From the NCBI RefSeq assembly GCF_019823105.1, contig NZ_CP081958.1, forward strand, positions 2,790,001 through 2,854,000: a stretch of 64,000 nucleotides of DNA, in the 5' to 3' direction. The notes under the pieces are model-generated. The model was given only the letters and a program-made list of their open reading frames with translations, did no database searches and had not been told where the DNA came from. This DNA comes from Halobaculum magnesiiphilum. Its GTDB lineage: Archaea > Halobacteriota > Halobacteria > Halobacteriales > Haloferacaceae. Both the position numbers and the translations under genes were made by a program. This document shows, in pieces, positions 8,234 through 16,181 of the stretch; the stretch's first letter is position 1, and each line of letters starts with the position of its first letter.

Positions 8234-9505
8234 ATGACCCCGAGCCCCGGAGACCGCGTCCGCGTCGAGCGCGCGGGCGTCACCGACGAGGGCGTGTTGA
8301 TGCCGTCGAGCGACGAGGAGCACCTCGTGCTCAAGCTGGAGGGCGGGTACAACGTCGGCGTCGACCGCGCCGACGCCGCCGTCGAGGTGCTGGAGCGCGG
8401 CGCCCGCGAGGTCGGCGAGGACGAGGACGCCGAGGACGACGCCTCCGAGGTCGCCTTCGACGACGACCTCCCGACCGTGGCGCTCATCTCCACCGGCGGC
8501 ACCATCGCCTCCACCGTCGACTACCGCACCGGCGCCGTCACCGCCCAGTTCGACGCCGAGGACGTGCTGCGCGCCGTCCCCGACCTCGCCGGACGCGCGA
8601 ACTACCGCGGCCGCGTCGTCGCCAACATCCTCTCGGAGAACATGGACCCCGCGATCTGGACGGACCTCGCCGAGGCCGTCTACGAGGAGATCGCGGCCGG
8701 CGCCGACGGCGTCGTCGTCATGCACGGCACCGACACGATGCAGTACTCCGCGTCGGCGCTGTCGTTCATGCTCGACACGCCGGTCCCCGTCGTCTTCACC
8801 GGGAGCCAGCGCTCGGCGGACCGACCCTCCTCGGACAACGTGATGAACGCCGTCTGCGCGGTCGAGGCGGCCAAGTCCGACTGCGCGGAGGTGATGGTCT
8901 GCATGCACGGGACGCCCTCCGACGACTACTGCGCGCTCCACCGGGGGACGCGCGTCCGCAAGAACCACACCTCCCGCCGGGACGCCTTCGAGACCGTCGG
9001 CGCCGAGCCGCTCGGACGCGTCGACTACGGAACTGACGAGTCCGACATCGCGGTGTCGTTCGGGGAGGGGAAGACGTACGCCCGCCGCGGCGACGCGGGC
9101 CTCGCGCTCGCGTCCGATCTCGTCGAGGACGTGGAGCTGGTGAAGTTCACGCCCGGGATGGACCCGGCGGCGCTCGACTACCTCGACGGGAAATCGGGCG
9201 TCGTGATCGAGGGCACCGGCCTCGGACACGTCCACACCGACCTCATCCCGCGGTTCGAGGACCTCGTCGACGACGGCGCGACGGTCGTCATGACGAGCCA
9301 GTGTCTGGAGGGGCGCGTCTGCGACCGCGTGTACGACACCGGGCGCGACCTACTCGACGCCGGCATCGTCGAGGCCGGCGACACGCTCCCAGGCACCGCG
9401 AAGGTGAAACTGATGTGGGCGCTCGCGAACGCCGCCGGCCCCGAGGACGCGATGGGGCGCGATCTGGCGGGCGAGCTGACCGAGGAGTCCACGCCCTGGG
9501 TATGA
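8234..9505 (+). CDS. gatD: Glutamyl-tRNA(Gln) amidotransferase subunit D
   Basis: A 423-residue protein. In archaea GatD is the asparaginase-type glutaminase that supplies ammonia to GatE for converting Glu-tRNA(Gln) to Gln-tRNA(Gln). An N-terminal small beta domain (residues 1-55, GDRVRVERAG, VLKLEGGYNVGV) precedes the asparaginase fold. TGGTIAS (87-93) holds the catalytic threonine and HGTDTM (164-169) the second Thr-Asp pair; both match the family. An acidic insert of about 20 residues separates the domains. gatE is not adjacent; instead a GNAT gene overlaps the stop codon by ATGA. ATG 8234 is chosen because homologous sequence begins there. Confidence 0.93.
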   Translation: MTPSPGDRVRVERAGVTDEGVLMPSSDEEHLVLKLEGGYNVGVDRADAAVEVLERGAREVGEDEDAEDDASEVAFDDDLPTVALISTGGTIASTVDYRTGAVTAQFDAEDVLRAVPDLAGRANYRGRVVANILSENMDPAIWTDLAEAVYEEIAAGADGVVVMHGTDTMQYSASALSFMLDTPVPVVFTGSQRSADRPSSDNVMNAVCAVEAAKSDCAEVMVCMHGTPSDDYCALHRGTRVRKNHTSRRDAFETVGAEPLGRVDYGTDESDIAVSFGEGKTYARRGDAGLALASDLVEDVELVKFTPGMDPAALDYLDGKSGVVIEGTGLGHVHTDLIPRFEDLVDDGATVVMTSQCLEGRVCDRVYDTGRDLLDAGIVEAGDTLPGTAKVKLMWALANAAGPEDAMGRDLAGELTEESTPWV

Positions 9506-10455
9506 GCCGACGGGAGATCGCCCGCGAGGACCCCGACCACGAGTTCGCGATCCGGCAGGCACGCGAGTCCGACGTTGAACACGTCGTCCGGTTCACGCGC
9601 GACACCTGGGGCGACAGACACGGCGATTACCTCCCGGACGTGTTCGACGAGATGGTCGCCGGCGACGGGCCGGACCAACGCACGCTGGTCGTCGATGTCG
9701 ACGACGGCGACGACGTGGCCGGCGTCCTCCAGTGCGTCATGCTCTCGGACACGGAGGCGTGGGCGCAGGCGATGCGCGTCAATCCCGACTACCGCGGCCG
9801 GAACCTCTCGCCGGAGCTCTCGCGGGCGGCGTTCCGCTGGGCGCGCGATAGGGGCGCCGTCGTCTGCCGGAACATGGTGTTCTCGTGGAACGTCGCGGGC
9901 CTGGGCCAGTCGCGCTCGGTCGGCTTCGGCCCCATGACGGAATTCCGCTGGCTCCAGCCCGATCCGGACGCCGACGCCGACCCCGCGCTCGACGTGGTCG
10001 GCGATCCAGACGCCGCGTGGGCGTACTGGACGGCCAGCGACGCCCGCGAGCACCTCCGCGGGCTCGCGATGGACGACGAGGAGTCGTGGGCCTGCTCGGA
10101 GCTGACGCGCGCGGACCTCCGGAACGCCGCAGACCGCGACGGTCTGTTCGTCGTCGCCGACGGCGGCACCCGGGCGATGTCGGCGCTGGCGTACACGTAC
10201 GACCGCGAGACCGACGACGGGGAGACGGTGACGTGGGGCATCTACCACGTCGCCGGGTGGGACGACACCGAGGCGTTGGACGCCCTCACGGACGCGGTCG
10301 CACGCGACGCCGCCGAGCGCGGGATCGACGAGACGCGCATCCTGATCCCAGAGGGGGTTCGGTGGGTGTCGGACGCAGCCGCGGCGCGCACCCCCGTCTC
10401 CGACGAGCCCGACTTCGTGCTCGCGGCCGACCTCACCGACGACTCGCTGTACTGA
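9502..10455 (+). CDS. GNAT-family N-acetyltransferase
   Basis: A 317-residue protein. The N-terminal half is a GNAT domain: FAIRQARESDVEHVVRF opens the fold, and NPDYRGRNLSPELSRAAFRWARDRG near residues 94-118 is the acetyl-CoA-binding motif A, followed by NVAGLGQSRSVGFG. The C-terminal half (from about residue 165) is a second, poorly conserved alpha/beta region that could be a degenerate GNAT repeat. It starts within the gatD stop codon (ATGA), so its translation is coupled to gatD. The substrate is unknown. Confidence 0.78.
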   Translation: MSRREIAREDPDHEFAIRQARESDVEHVVRFTRDTWGDRHGDYLPDVFDEMVAGDGPDQRTLVVDVDDGDDVAGVLQCVMLSDTEAWAQAMRVNPDYRGRNLSPELSRAAFRWARDRGAVVCRNMVFSWNVAGLGQSRSVGFGPMTEFRWLQPDPDADADPALDVVGDPDAAWAYWTASDAREHLRGLAMDDEESWACSELTRADLRNAADRDGLFVVADGGTRAMSALAYTYDRETDDGETVTWGIYHVAGWDDTEALDALTDAVARDAAERGIDETRILIPEGVRWVSDAAAARTPVSDEPDFVLAADLTDDSLY

Positions 10456-10495
10456 CGACCGGACGGTTTTTCTCCCGCTGCCGGGGAGCCCGACC

Positions 10496-10810
10496 GTGTT
10501 CCCCGGCGACTTCCTCCCACTGCTCGGCGCGTCGCTCCCGCCGCTGTTCGGATCGCTTCCGGGCGGCGCCGACCTCGCGTGGACCTTCCTCGTCCGACTC
10601 GTGCCGGCCGCCGGTGTCGCCGGCCTCGTCGGGTGGGACGCCGGGTTCCGCAGCGACAACCCCCGCGCGTGGCCGACCGCCGCGGTCCTCGTCGGCGTCG
10701 CCAGCACGGCCGCGCTGGTCGTCCTCGCCGCGCTGTACCTCGTCGCCGGCCGCGACCATCAGGTCCCCGACCCCGCCGGAGGGGACGGGAACGGCCGACG
10801 CGAGGAGTGA
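10496..10810 (+). CDS. Small three-helix membrane protein
   Basis: A 104-residue protein read from GTG 10496. A hydrophobic N terminus (FPGDFLPLLGASLPPLFG), a helix WTFLVRLVPAAGVAGLVGWDAG and a helix TAAVLVGVASTAALVVLAALYLVAG are visible, ending in a charged tail. I do not recognise a family. It is the first of three consecutive small membrane-protein genes on the same strand, each with its own short intergenic gap. Confidence 0.55.
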   Translation: MFPGDFLPLLGASLPPLFGSLPGGADLAWTFLVRLVPAAGVAGLVGWDAGFRSDNPRAWPTAAVLVGVASTAALVVLAALYLVAGRDHQVPDPAGGDGNGRREE

Positions 10811-10875
10811 CTGCGCCAGGAGGCGCGAGGAGCGGTGCCGCAGGGGTTATCGTCTCCGAGGCGGTGTTCGCAGAC

Positions 10876-11127
10876 ATGGACCTCACAGTCGCGGCCGCGG
10901 CGACGCTGCCGCTCCAGTTCGGCCTGATCGACCCCGGGATCTTCGGCCTGCTCAACGTGATCGTCGCCGCCGTCGTCGGCTACTTCACCTACCAGGACGC
11001 GACGGCCCGAAAGACCGACTCGCCGAAACTGTGGGCCGGCGGGATGGCGCTGGCGTCGTTGCTGTTGAACCTGTTGGGCTTTCTGGTCGCGTTCGCGGTG
11101 TACTACTTCGTCGTCATCCGCGACTGA
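10876..11127 (+). CDS. Small two-helix membrane protein with YQDA motif (copy 1)
   Basis: An 83-residue protein with two helices (GIFGLLNVIVAAVVGYFTY and LASLLLNLLGFLVAFAVYYFVV) joined by the polar loop YQDATARKTDSPKLWAGG. The next gene shares this loop pattern YQDA-x-x-R-x-x-D-x-x-LWA. GGTTATC about 30 nt upstream of ATG 10876 fits a leaderless promoter. Such haloarchaeal microproteins are often left without annotation; no function is known to me. Confidence 0.6.
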   Translation: MDLTVAAAATLPLQFGLIDPGIFGLLNVIVAAVVGYFTYQDATARKTDSPKLWAGGMALASLLLNLLGFLVAFAVYYFVVIRD

Positions 11128-11153
11128 GTCGCGGCCGGCGACACCGACGGGAT

Positions 11154-11160
11154 TTTTATC
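11154..11160 (+). promoter_or_regulatory. TATA box of the second YQDA small membrane protein
   Basis: TTTTATC in GGGATTTTTATCGG lies 23-30 nt before ATG 11183, the spacing of a leaderless haloarchaeal promoter. Confidence 0.5.
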
Positions 11161-11182
11161 GGACGCGTCGCAACGCCGGGAC

Positions 11183-11434
11183 ATGGTCCCCCTTCCACTG
11201 TTCGGCGGTATCCCCGGCGGCGTCGAGCTGCTGATCGTCTTCTTCATCCTCGTGCTGATCTTCTCGCTGTTGCTCCCGGTCGGGATGGCCTACTGGGTGT
11301 ATCAGGACGCCAAGGGCCGGCGCGACACCGACGAGACGCTGTGGGCGCTGGCGACCGTGCTCGCGGGGCTGTTCGTCTCCGTCTTCGGCGCCGGCGCGGT
11401 GCTACTGTTGTACCTGCTCATCGAACGCGAGTAG
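11183..11434 (+). CDS. Small two-helix membrane protein with YQDA motif (copy 2)
   Basis: An 83-residue protein. A first long helix (VELLIVFFILVLIFSLLLPVG) is followed by YWVYQDAKGRRDTDETLWAL and a second helix (VLAGLFVSVFGAGAVLLLYLL), ending IERE. The loop matches the upstream gene at YQDA, R, D and LWA, so the two are probably paralogues that have diverged in their helices. It has its own TATA-like box. Function unknown; a paired or heteromeric membrane assembly is conceivable but not shown. Confidence 0.6.
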   Translation: MVPLPLFGGIPGGVELLIVFFILVLIFSLLLPVGMAYWVYQDAKGRRDTDETLWALATVLAGLFVSVFGAGAVLLLYLLIERE

Positions 11435-11475
11435 GTCACTGATTCCGCGTCGGCGACGGTCCCGACCGCTCAGGC

Positions 11476-11943
11476 TCAGACCTGTACGACCCACGCCCGG
11501 TAGTCGTCGGGCTGGTCGTACACCTCCGCGAACGCGCGGTCGAGAAAGCCCGCGAGCCGGTTGGCGTCCGAGCGCGCCGAGATGCGGACGTTCGTCCCCT
11601 CGGCGTCCTCGGGCGTCTCCTGCTCGTCGATCCGGAACTCCGGGTACTCGTCGAGCAGGTCGTGCAGGCGCTCCAGCTCCTCGTCGGTGCAGTCGAGGTT
11701 GAACGTCTTCTCGGCGAACTGGATCCACGGCGGGGGCGACTCGGCGTCGTCGGGGTCCGCGTCCGGGTTCGCGTCGACGGTCGGCCCGCCGTCCTCGTCC
11801 TCGGCCTCCCCGAATTGCAGCTCCTCGCGCGGCGGCTCGACCTCGATCGTGAGGAAGGCGCTGCCGCGCTCGCGGTGGGCCGTGACGGCGTCGGCGAACA
11901 GCTTTCGCCGGTCGGCCGGCGTGTCGGCGTCGAATCTGGTCAT
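11476..11943 (-). CDS. Conserved acidic haloarchaeal protein of unknown function
   Basis: A 155-residue soluble acidic protein. The N-terminal third (DRRKLFADAVTAHRERGSAFLTIEVE) looks like a helix plus strand. Residues about 50-72 are an acidic disordered insert. The C-terminal part (FNLDCTDEELERLHDLLDEY ... NVRISARSDANRLAGFLDRAFAEVY) is alpha/beta. No catalytic motif is seen. It is divergent from adk, with starts 102 bp apart. ATG 11943 is the only start upstream of the conserved-looking N terminus. Confidence 0.55.
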   Translation of the reverse strand: MTRFDADTPADRRKLFADAVTAHRERGSAFLTIEVEPPREELQFGEAEDEDGGPTVDANPDADPDDAESPPPWIQFAEKTFNLDCTDEELERLHDLLDEYPEFRIDEQETPEDAEGTNVRISARSDANRLAGFLDRAFAEVYDQPDDYRAWVVQV

Positions 11944-12045
11944 GCTCGTTCGTACGGCCAACCGGGGTAAAAACCGGGCGCTCGCGACCCCGCGAACCGC
12001 GCCGGATTCAGCACGCCTTTCACCGTGGCCCCGGAGCGTTCGGGT

Positions 12046-12672
12046 ATGACCGACCACCGAATCCTGCTGCTCGGTCCGCCGGGGGCCGGAAAGGGCACCC
12101 AGGCGACGCGACTCACGGACGAGTACGACCTCGATCACATCACGACGGGCGACGCGCTCCGCCAGAACAAGGAGATGGAGACGGAGTACGGCACGCCCGG
12201 CGAGTACATGGACGCCGGCGAGCTCGTCCCCGACCCCGTCGTCAACGAGATCGTCGTCGCCGCCCTCGAGGACGCCGACGGCTTCGTGCTCGACGGCTAT
12301 CCGCGCAACCTCGACCAGGCGGAGTTCCTCAGCGAGGAGACCGACCTCGACCACGTCGTCTTCCTGAGCGTCCCCGAGGACGAACTCGTCGAACGACTCA
12401 CCGGCCGCCGCGTGTGCGACGACTGCGGTGCCACCTACCACGTCGAGTTCGACCGGCCCGAGGAGGCGGGCGTCTGCGACGAGTGCGGCGGCGAGCTGGT
12501 CCAGCGCGAGGACGACACCGAGGACACCGTCCGCGAGCGCCTGCGCGTCTACCGCGAGAACACCGAGCCGGTCGTCGAGCACTACCGCGAGGAGGGAACG
12601 CTCGTCGAGGTGTCCGGCGAGGGCACCCCCGACGACGTGTTCGACCGCCTGCGCGACGTGGTCGAGGCCTGA
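12046..12672 (+). CDS. adk: Adenylate kinase
   Basis: A 208-residue nucleoside monophosphate kinase that interconverts ATP + AMP and 2 ADP. The P-loop GPPGAGKGT is at residues 10-18, the NMP-binding segment ITTGDALR follows, and FVLDGYPRN is the signature. The LID carries four cysteines (CDDCG and CDECG, about 30 residues apart) as in zinc-binding, bacterial-type long adenylate kinases. In many archaea adk and the DUF106 gene follow secY; here the pair adk-DUF106 is kept but lies about 20 kb from secY and on the other strand. Confidence 0.95.
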   Translation: MTDHRILLLGPPGAGKGTQATRLTDEYDLDHITTGDALRQNKEMETEYGTPGEYMDAGELVPDPVVNEIVVAALEDADGFVLDGYPRNLDQAEFLSEETDLDHVVFLSVPEDELVERLTGRRVCDDCGATYHVEFDRPEEAGVCDECGGELVQREDDTEDTVRERLRVYRENTEPVVEHYREEGTLVEVSGEGTPDDVFDRLRDVVEA

Positions 12673-12718
12673 CCCGGCGGTCCCGGCGTCGAGCCCGCGG
12701 CGCGCCGAGAGTACAACC

Positions 12719-12726
12719 TTCTTACG
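12719..12726 (+). promoter_or_regulatory. TATA-like box of the EMC3/DUF106 gene
   Basis: TTCTTACG lies 24-31 nt upstream of ATG 12750, consistent with a leaderless start independent of adk. Confidence 0.4.
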
Positions 12727-12749
12727 TGGCTATCGCTTAGCGACTGCCA

Positions 12750-13670
12750 ATGGCACGAATCGAGAAGCGCACTCGGGAGCTCGCCGAGGAGCCCGAGATG
12801 CGCGAGGCGATCGAACTCGTCCTCGAGCGCGCGGAGGACGGCGATATCCGGTGGGTCGACGTGCGCGAGGAGCTCTCCAGCGGGCAGTGGGGTCGGCTCA
12901 TCGAGCGCGGCCTCCTCGAGGACGGCGAGGCGGGCTTCGCGCTCGCCGACCGCGACGCGATCGAGGACGGGCTGGAGGCGCCCGACGACTCCGGCGGCGG
13001 CGCGAGCACGGGCGGCAGCAGCGTCGAGATCCCCGACTCCGACGGGGCGTCGTGGAGCATCTACGACAAGGGCGCGGCCGTCGTGACGCTGCTGTTCTTC
13101 GTCGGCTACTCCTACGGCCCGGTCCGGGACGTCGTCGGCAACGGGATCGACGTGATCTTCGGCCCGCTGCAGGACCTGCTGCCGCTGTATGCGGTCATCA
13201 TGATCATCGCGACGCTCACCGGGCTGTACTCCACGCTCCTGCGCGCGAACCTGATGGACATGGACCGGATGGCCGCCTACCAACAGCGGATGAAGGACAT
13301 CCAGGAGCGGCGCAAGGAGGCCAAGGAGCGCGGCGACGACGAGGCGATGGACGCCATCCAGGAGGAGCAGATGGAGGCCATGGGCGACCAGCTCGGCATG
13401 TTCAAAGAGCAGTTCCGCCCGATGGTGTGGATCATGGTGCTCACGATCCCCGCGTTCCTGTGGATGTACTGGGGGATCGGCTTCCGCGGCGCCGAGGGCG
13501 TCTGGACCGACCTCCAGCCGATCGTGCTCCCGATCGCGGGGCAGGTCGGCTGGACGGACTCGCTGTTCATCATGCCCACCTGGATCATCTGGTACTTCCT
13601 GTGCTCGATGGCGTTCACCCAGATCATCCAGAAGGGGCTCAACATCTCGATGTCGCCGTCGACGTCGTAA
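12750..13670 (+). CDS. EMC3/TMCO1-related (DUF106) membrane insertase-like protein
   Basis: A 306-residue membrane protein. Residues 1-100 are a soluble acidic haloarchaeal extension with a small helical domain. The DUF106 core follows: helices near 108-125 and 145-165, a cytosolic coiled-coil hairpin rich in R, K, E, Q and M (YQQRMKDIQERRKEAKE), then helices MVWIMVLTIPAFLWMYWGI and IIWYFLCSMAFTQII. DUF106 is the archaeal branch of the Oxa1/YidC/EMC3 superfamily that assists membrane-protein insertion, and the methionine-rich coiled coil is typical. It follows adk by 77 bp, the usual archaeal neighbour, and has its own TATA-like box. Confidence 0.85.
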   Translation: MARIEKRTRELAEEPEMREAIELVLERAEDGDIRWVDVREELSSGQWGRLIERGLLEDGEAGFALADRDAIEDGLEAPDDSGGGASTGGSSVEIPDSDGASWSIYDKGAAVVTLLFFVGYSYGPVRDVVGNGIDVIFGPLQDLLPLYAVIMIIATLTGLYSTLLRANLMDMDRMAAYQQRMKDIQERRKEAKERGDDEAMDAIQEEQMEAMGDQLGMFKEQFRPMVWIMVLTIPAFLWMYWGIGFRGAEGVWTDLQPIVLPIAGQVGWTDSLFIMPTWIIWYFLCSMAFTQIIQKGLNISMSPSTS

Positions 13671-13735
13671 GCCGGCGCGACGACCCCTCGCGGATTCTCC
13701 CGTTTCTTCGAACCGGTTGGCTTCACCCCGCCCCG

Positions 13736-14428
13736 CTACCGCGTCGCCGACTTCCACTCCCGGAGCCCGACGACCGCGCCGCCGTGCTCGTCGGCGTCGG
13801 CCTCGGTGGCCGCCCACACGAACATCGGGGCCACGTCCTCGGGCTTCCTCCCGTCCTGGTTCCCCGTGAGCGCGGTGTCGACCAGCCCCGGATCGAGCGT
13901 CATCGCCGTCGCGTCGAGGTCGGCGTGCGCCTGCCGGACGACCGCCTCGGCGCCGGCCTTCGAGACGGCGTACGCACCCATTCCCGGCTTCGCGTCGCGG
14001 GCGATCGACCCCGAGGGGACGAGGATCCGCGCGTCGTCGGCCAGGTACGGGACCGCCTCCCGGACCGTCGCGAACACGCCGCGGACGTTCGTGCGAAGCG
14101 TGTCGTCGAACCGGCTGTATGACTCGCCGTCGAGGGGCATCTCGCCGGGCGCGCCGTGGGTGACGCCGGCGTTGGCGACGACCACGTCGATCCCCTCGCG
14201 CTCGCCTGCGCGGTCGGCGTGTTCCATGAGGCGTTCGAGGTCGAACTCATCGCGCACGTCCGCCCGGAGGCCCGAGGCCGAGCGCGAGAGCGCGTCGACC
14301 GTCTCGTCGACCGCGTCGCCGTCGCGCGAGCAGACGACGACGTGTGCGCCGGCGTCGCCGAACGCCGAGGCGACGGCTCGCCCGACGCCGCGCGTTCCGC
14401 CGGTGACGACCGCGGTGATTCCGTCCAT
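13736..14428 (-). CDS. Short-chain dehydrogenase/reductase (SDR)
   Basis: A 230-residue classical SDR. TGGTRGVG (residues 9-16) binds NAD(P), ANAG (about 85-88) stabilises the fold, and the catalytic serine lies in VPSGS and the tyrosine-lysine pair in YAVSK. A basic residue near the end of strand 2 (CSRDG) suggests NADP(H) preference (inference). The substrate is unknown. It is divergent from crtD, with 146 bp between starts, and could belong to isoprenoid or lipid metabolism only by position. Confidence 0.85.
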   Translation of the reverse strand: MDGITAVVTGGTRGVGRAVASAFGDAGAHVVVCSRDGDAVDETVDALSRSASGLRADVRDEFDLERLMEHADRAGEREGIDVVVANAGVTHGAPGEMPLDGESYSRFDDTLRTNVRGVFATVREAVPYLADDARILVPSGSIARDAKPGMGAYAVSKAGAEAVVRQAHADLDATAMTLDPGLVDTALTGNQDGRKPEDVAPMFVWAATEADADEHGGAVVGLREWKSATR

Positions 14429-14543
14429 GGGATCGCCAGGGGTCGGCGGGAGGTAGTGGTTGCGGGCCGCGGCGCCGCGGGTGGAGGGGTCCGTGGGTGA
14501 CGAAATAGGGCTCGTCGGAGAGCGCCCCCGTCCGTGCGCCCAT

Positions 14544-14550
14544 ATTTATA
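14544..14550 (+). promoter_or_regulatory. TATA box of the crtD-lyeJ-cruF operon
   Basis: ATTTATA within CATATTTATACG is centred about 28 nt upstream of ATG 14575, a strong leaderless promoter. No other promoter-like box is seen before lyeJ or cruF. Confidence 0.65.
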
Positions 14551-14574
14551 CGCCGCCCCGCCGTAACACGGTTA

Positions 14575-16173
14575 ATGCGTGACCCTCGTGACCGCTCCTC
14601 GCTGGCCGGCGAGGACGTGGTCGTGATCGGCGGCGGCTTCGGCGGGCTGTCGACGGCCTGCTACCTGGCCGACGCCGGCGCCGACGTGACCCTCCTGGAG
14701 AAGAACGAGCAGCTCGGCGGCCGGGCCTCCACGCTGGAGGCCGAGGGCTTCCGGTTCGACATGGGGCCGTCGTGGTACCTGATGCCCGACGTGTTCGAGA
14801 CGTTCTTCGGCCACTTCGGCCGGAGGCCGTCGGAGTACTACTCGCTGTCGCGGCTGGACCCCCACTACCGGATCTTCTTCAAGGACGGCGATCGGGTGGA
14901 TCTCGTTCCGGACCTGGAGACGAACCGCGAGACGTTCGAGTCGTACGAGACCGGCGCCGGCGACGCCTTCGACGACTACCTCCGCAAGTCCGAGCGCAAC
15001 TACGAGATCGGGATGGAGCACTTCGTGTACGAACACCGCGACGACCTCGCGGACTTCGTCGACCCCGACGTGCTGCGCTACTCGTGGGGGCTGTCGCTGA
15101 TCGGGTCGATGCAGGACCACGTCGAGGACTACTTCGATCACCCGAAGCTCCAGCAGATCATGCAGTACACGCTGGTGTTCCTCGGGGGATCGCCGCACAA
15201 CACGCCGGCGCTGTACAACCTCATGAGCCACGTCGACTTCAACCTCGGCGTCTACTACCCGGACGGCGGCGTCGGCGCCGTCGTCGACGGCATCGTCGAG
15301 TTGGGCGCCGAACTCGGGGTCGACTACGTGACGAACGCGCCGGTCACCGCGATCAAAGGACAGCGCGGCGGGTTCAAGGTGGAGACCGCCGCCGGCGACG
15401 GCGACGCCGCGGCCGGGATGGCCGGAGTCGCCGCGGACGGCGCCGGTGACACGGCCGGCGCGTCGGCCGACGCCGCGATCGCGACCGGAGGCGGCGAGAG
15501 CTACTTCCCGGATCTCGTCGTCAGCGACGCCGACTACGCCCACACGGAGCAGGAGCTGCTCGCGCCGCGCAAGCGCCAGTACGACGCCGACTACTGGGAG
15601 TCGCGCACGTACGCCCCCTCCGCGTACCTCCTGTACATGGGCGTCGAGGGCGACGTGGAGGAGCTCGCCCACCACACGCTCGTGCTCCCGACCGACTGGG
15701 ACGAGCACTTCGAGCAGATCTTCGAGGACCCGGCCTGGCCCGACGACCCCGCCTACTACCTCTGTGTCCCCTCGAAGACCGACGACACCGTCGCGCCGGA
15801 GGGGCACTCGAACCTGTTCGTCCTCGTCCCGATCGCGGCGGGGCTTGAGGACACGCCGGAACTCCGGAGCCGGTACCGCGAACTGGTCCTGGAGGACATC
15901 GCCGAGAACACCGGCGTCGACCTGCGCGAGCGCATCGTCTTCGAGGAGGAGTTCTGCGTCGACGACTTCGCGACGCGCTACAACTCGATGAAGGGGTCGG
16001 CGCTGGGGCTCGCGCACACGCTGCGCCAGACGGCGCCGTTCCGCCCCGGCCACGAGTCCTCGGAGGTGGACGGCCTCTACTTCACGGGGTCGACGACGAC
16101 GCCCGGGATCGGGGTTCCCATGTGTCTGATCTCGGGGCTGCTCACGGCCGAAACGATGGCCGAATCGTCCTGA
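14575..16173 (+). CDS. crtD: Carotenoid 3,4-desaturase (CrtI/CrtD family)
   Basis: A 532-residue FAD-dependent phytoene-desaturase-family enzyme. The dinucleotide fold GGGFGGLSTA is at about residues 19-28, followed by the E-K-N-E-Q-L-G-G-R-A FAD contact; the C-terminal signature YFTGSTTTPGIGVPM completes the FAD site. Directly followed by lyeJ and cruF, it fits CrtD, which desaturates C50 intermediates during bacterioruberin synthesis; a general phytoene desaturase role cannot be excluded from sequence. Residues about 272-308 are an Ala/Gly/Asp-rich low-complexity insert between GGFKVET and YFPDLVVSD that is not expected in the family. Confidence 0.85.
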   Translation: MRDPRDRSSLAGEDVVVIGGGFGGLSTACYLADAGADVTLLEKNEQLGGRASTLEAEGFRFDMGPSWYLMPDVFETFFGHFGRRPSEYYSLSRLDPHYRIFFKDGDRVDLVPDLETNRETFESYETGAGDAFDDYLRKSERNYEIGMEHFVYEHRDDLADFVDPDVLRYSWGLSLIGSMQDHVEDYFDHPKLQQIMQYTLVFLGGSPHNTPALYNLMSHVDFNLGVYYPDGGVGAVVDGIVELGAELGVDYVTNAPVTAIKGQRGGFKVETAAGDGDAAAGMAGVAADGAGDTAGASADAAIATGGGESYFPDLVVSDADYAHTEQELLAPRKRQYDADYWESRTYAPSAYLLYMGVEGDVEELAHHTLVLPTDWDEHFEQIFEDPAWPDDPAYYLCVPSKTDDTVAPEGHSNLFVLVPIAAGLEDTPELRSRYRELVLEDIAENTGVDLRERIVFEEEFCVDDFATRYNSMKGSALGLAHTLRQTAPFRPGHESSEVDGLYFTGSTTTPGIGVPMCLISGLLTAETMAESS

Positions 16174-16181
16174 CCGCGCCC

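Noticed and set aside
14429-14574. A small gene between the SDR and crtD
   Set aside because: Open frames here overlap either coding region or the crtD TATA box and have no acidic or motif signature.
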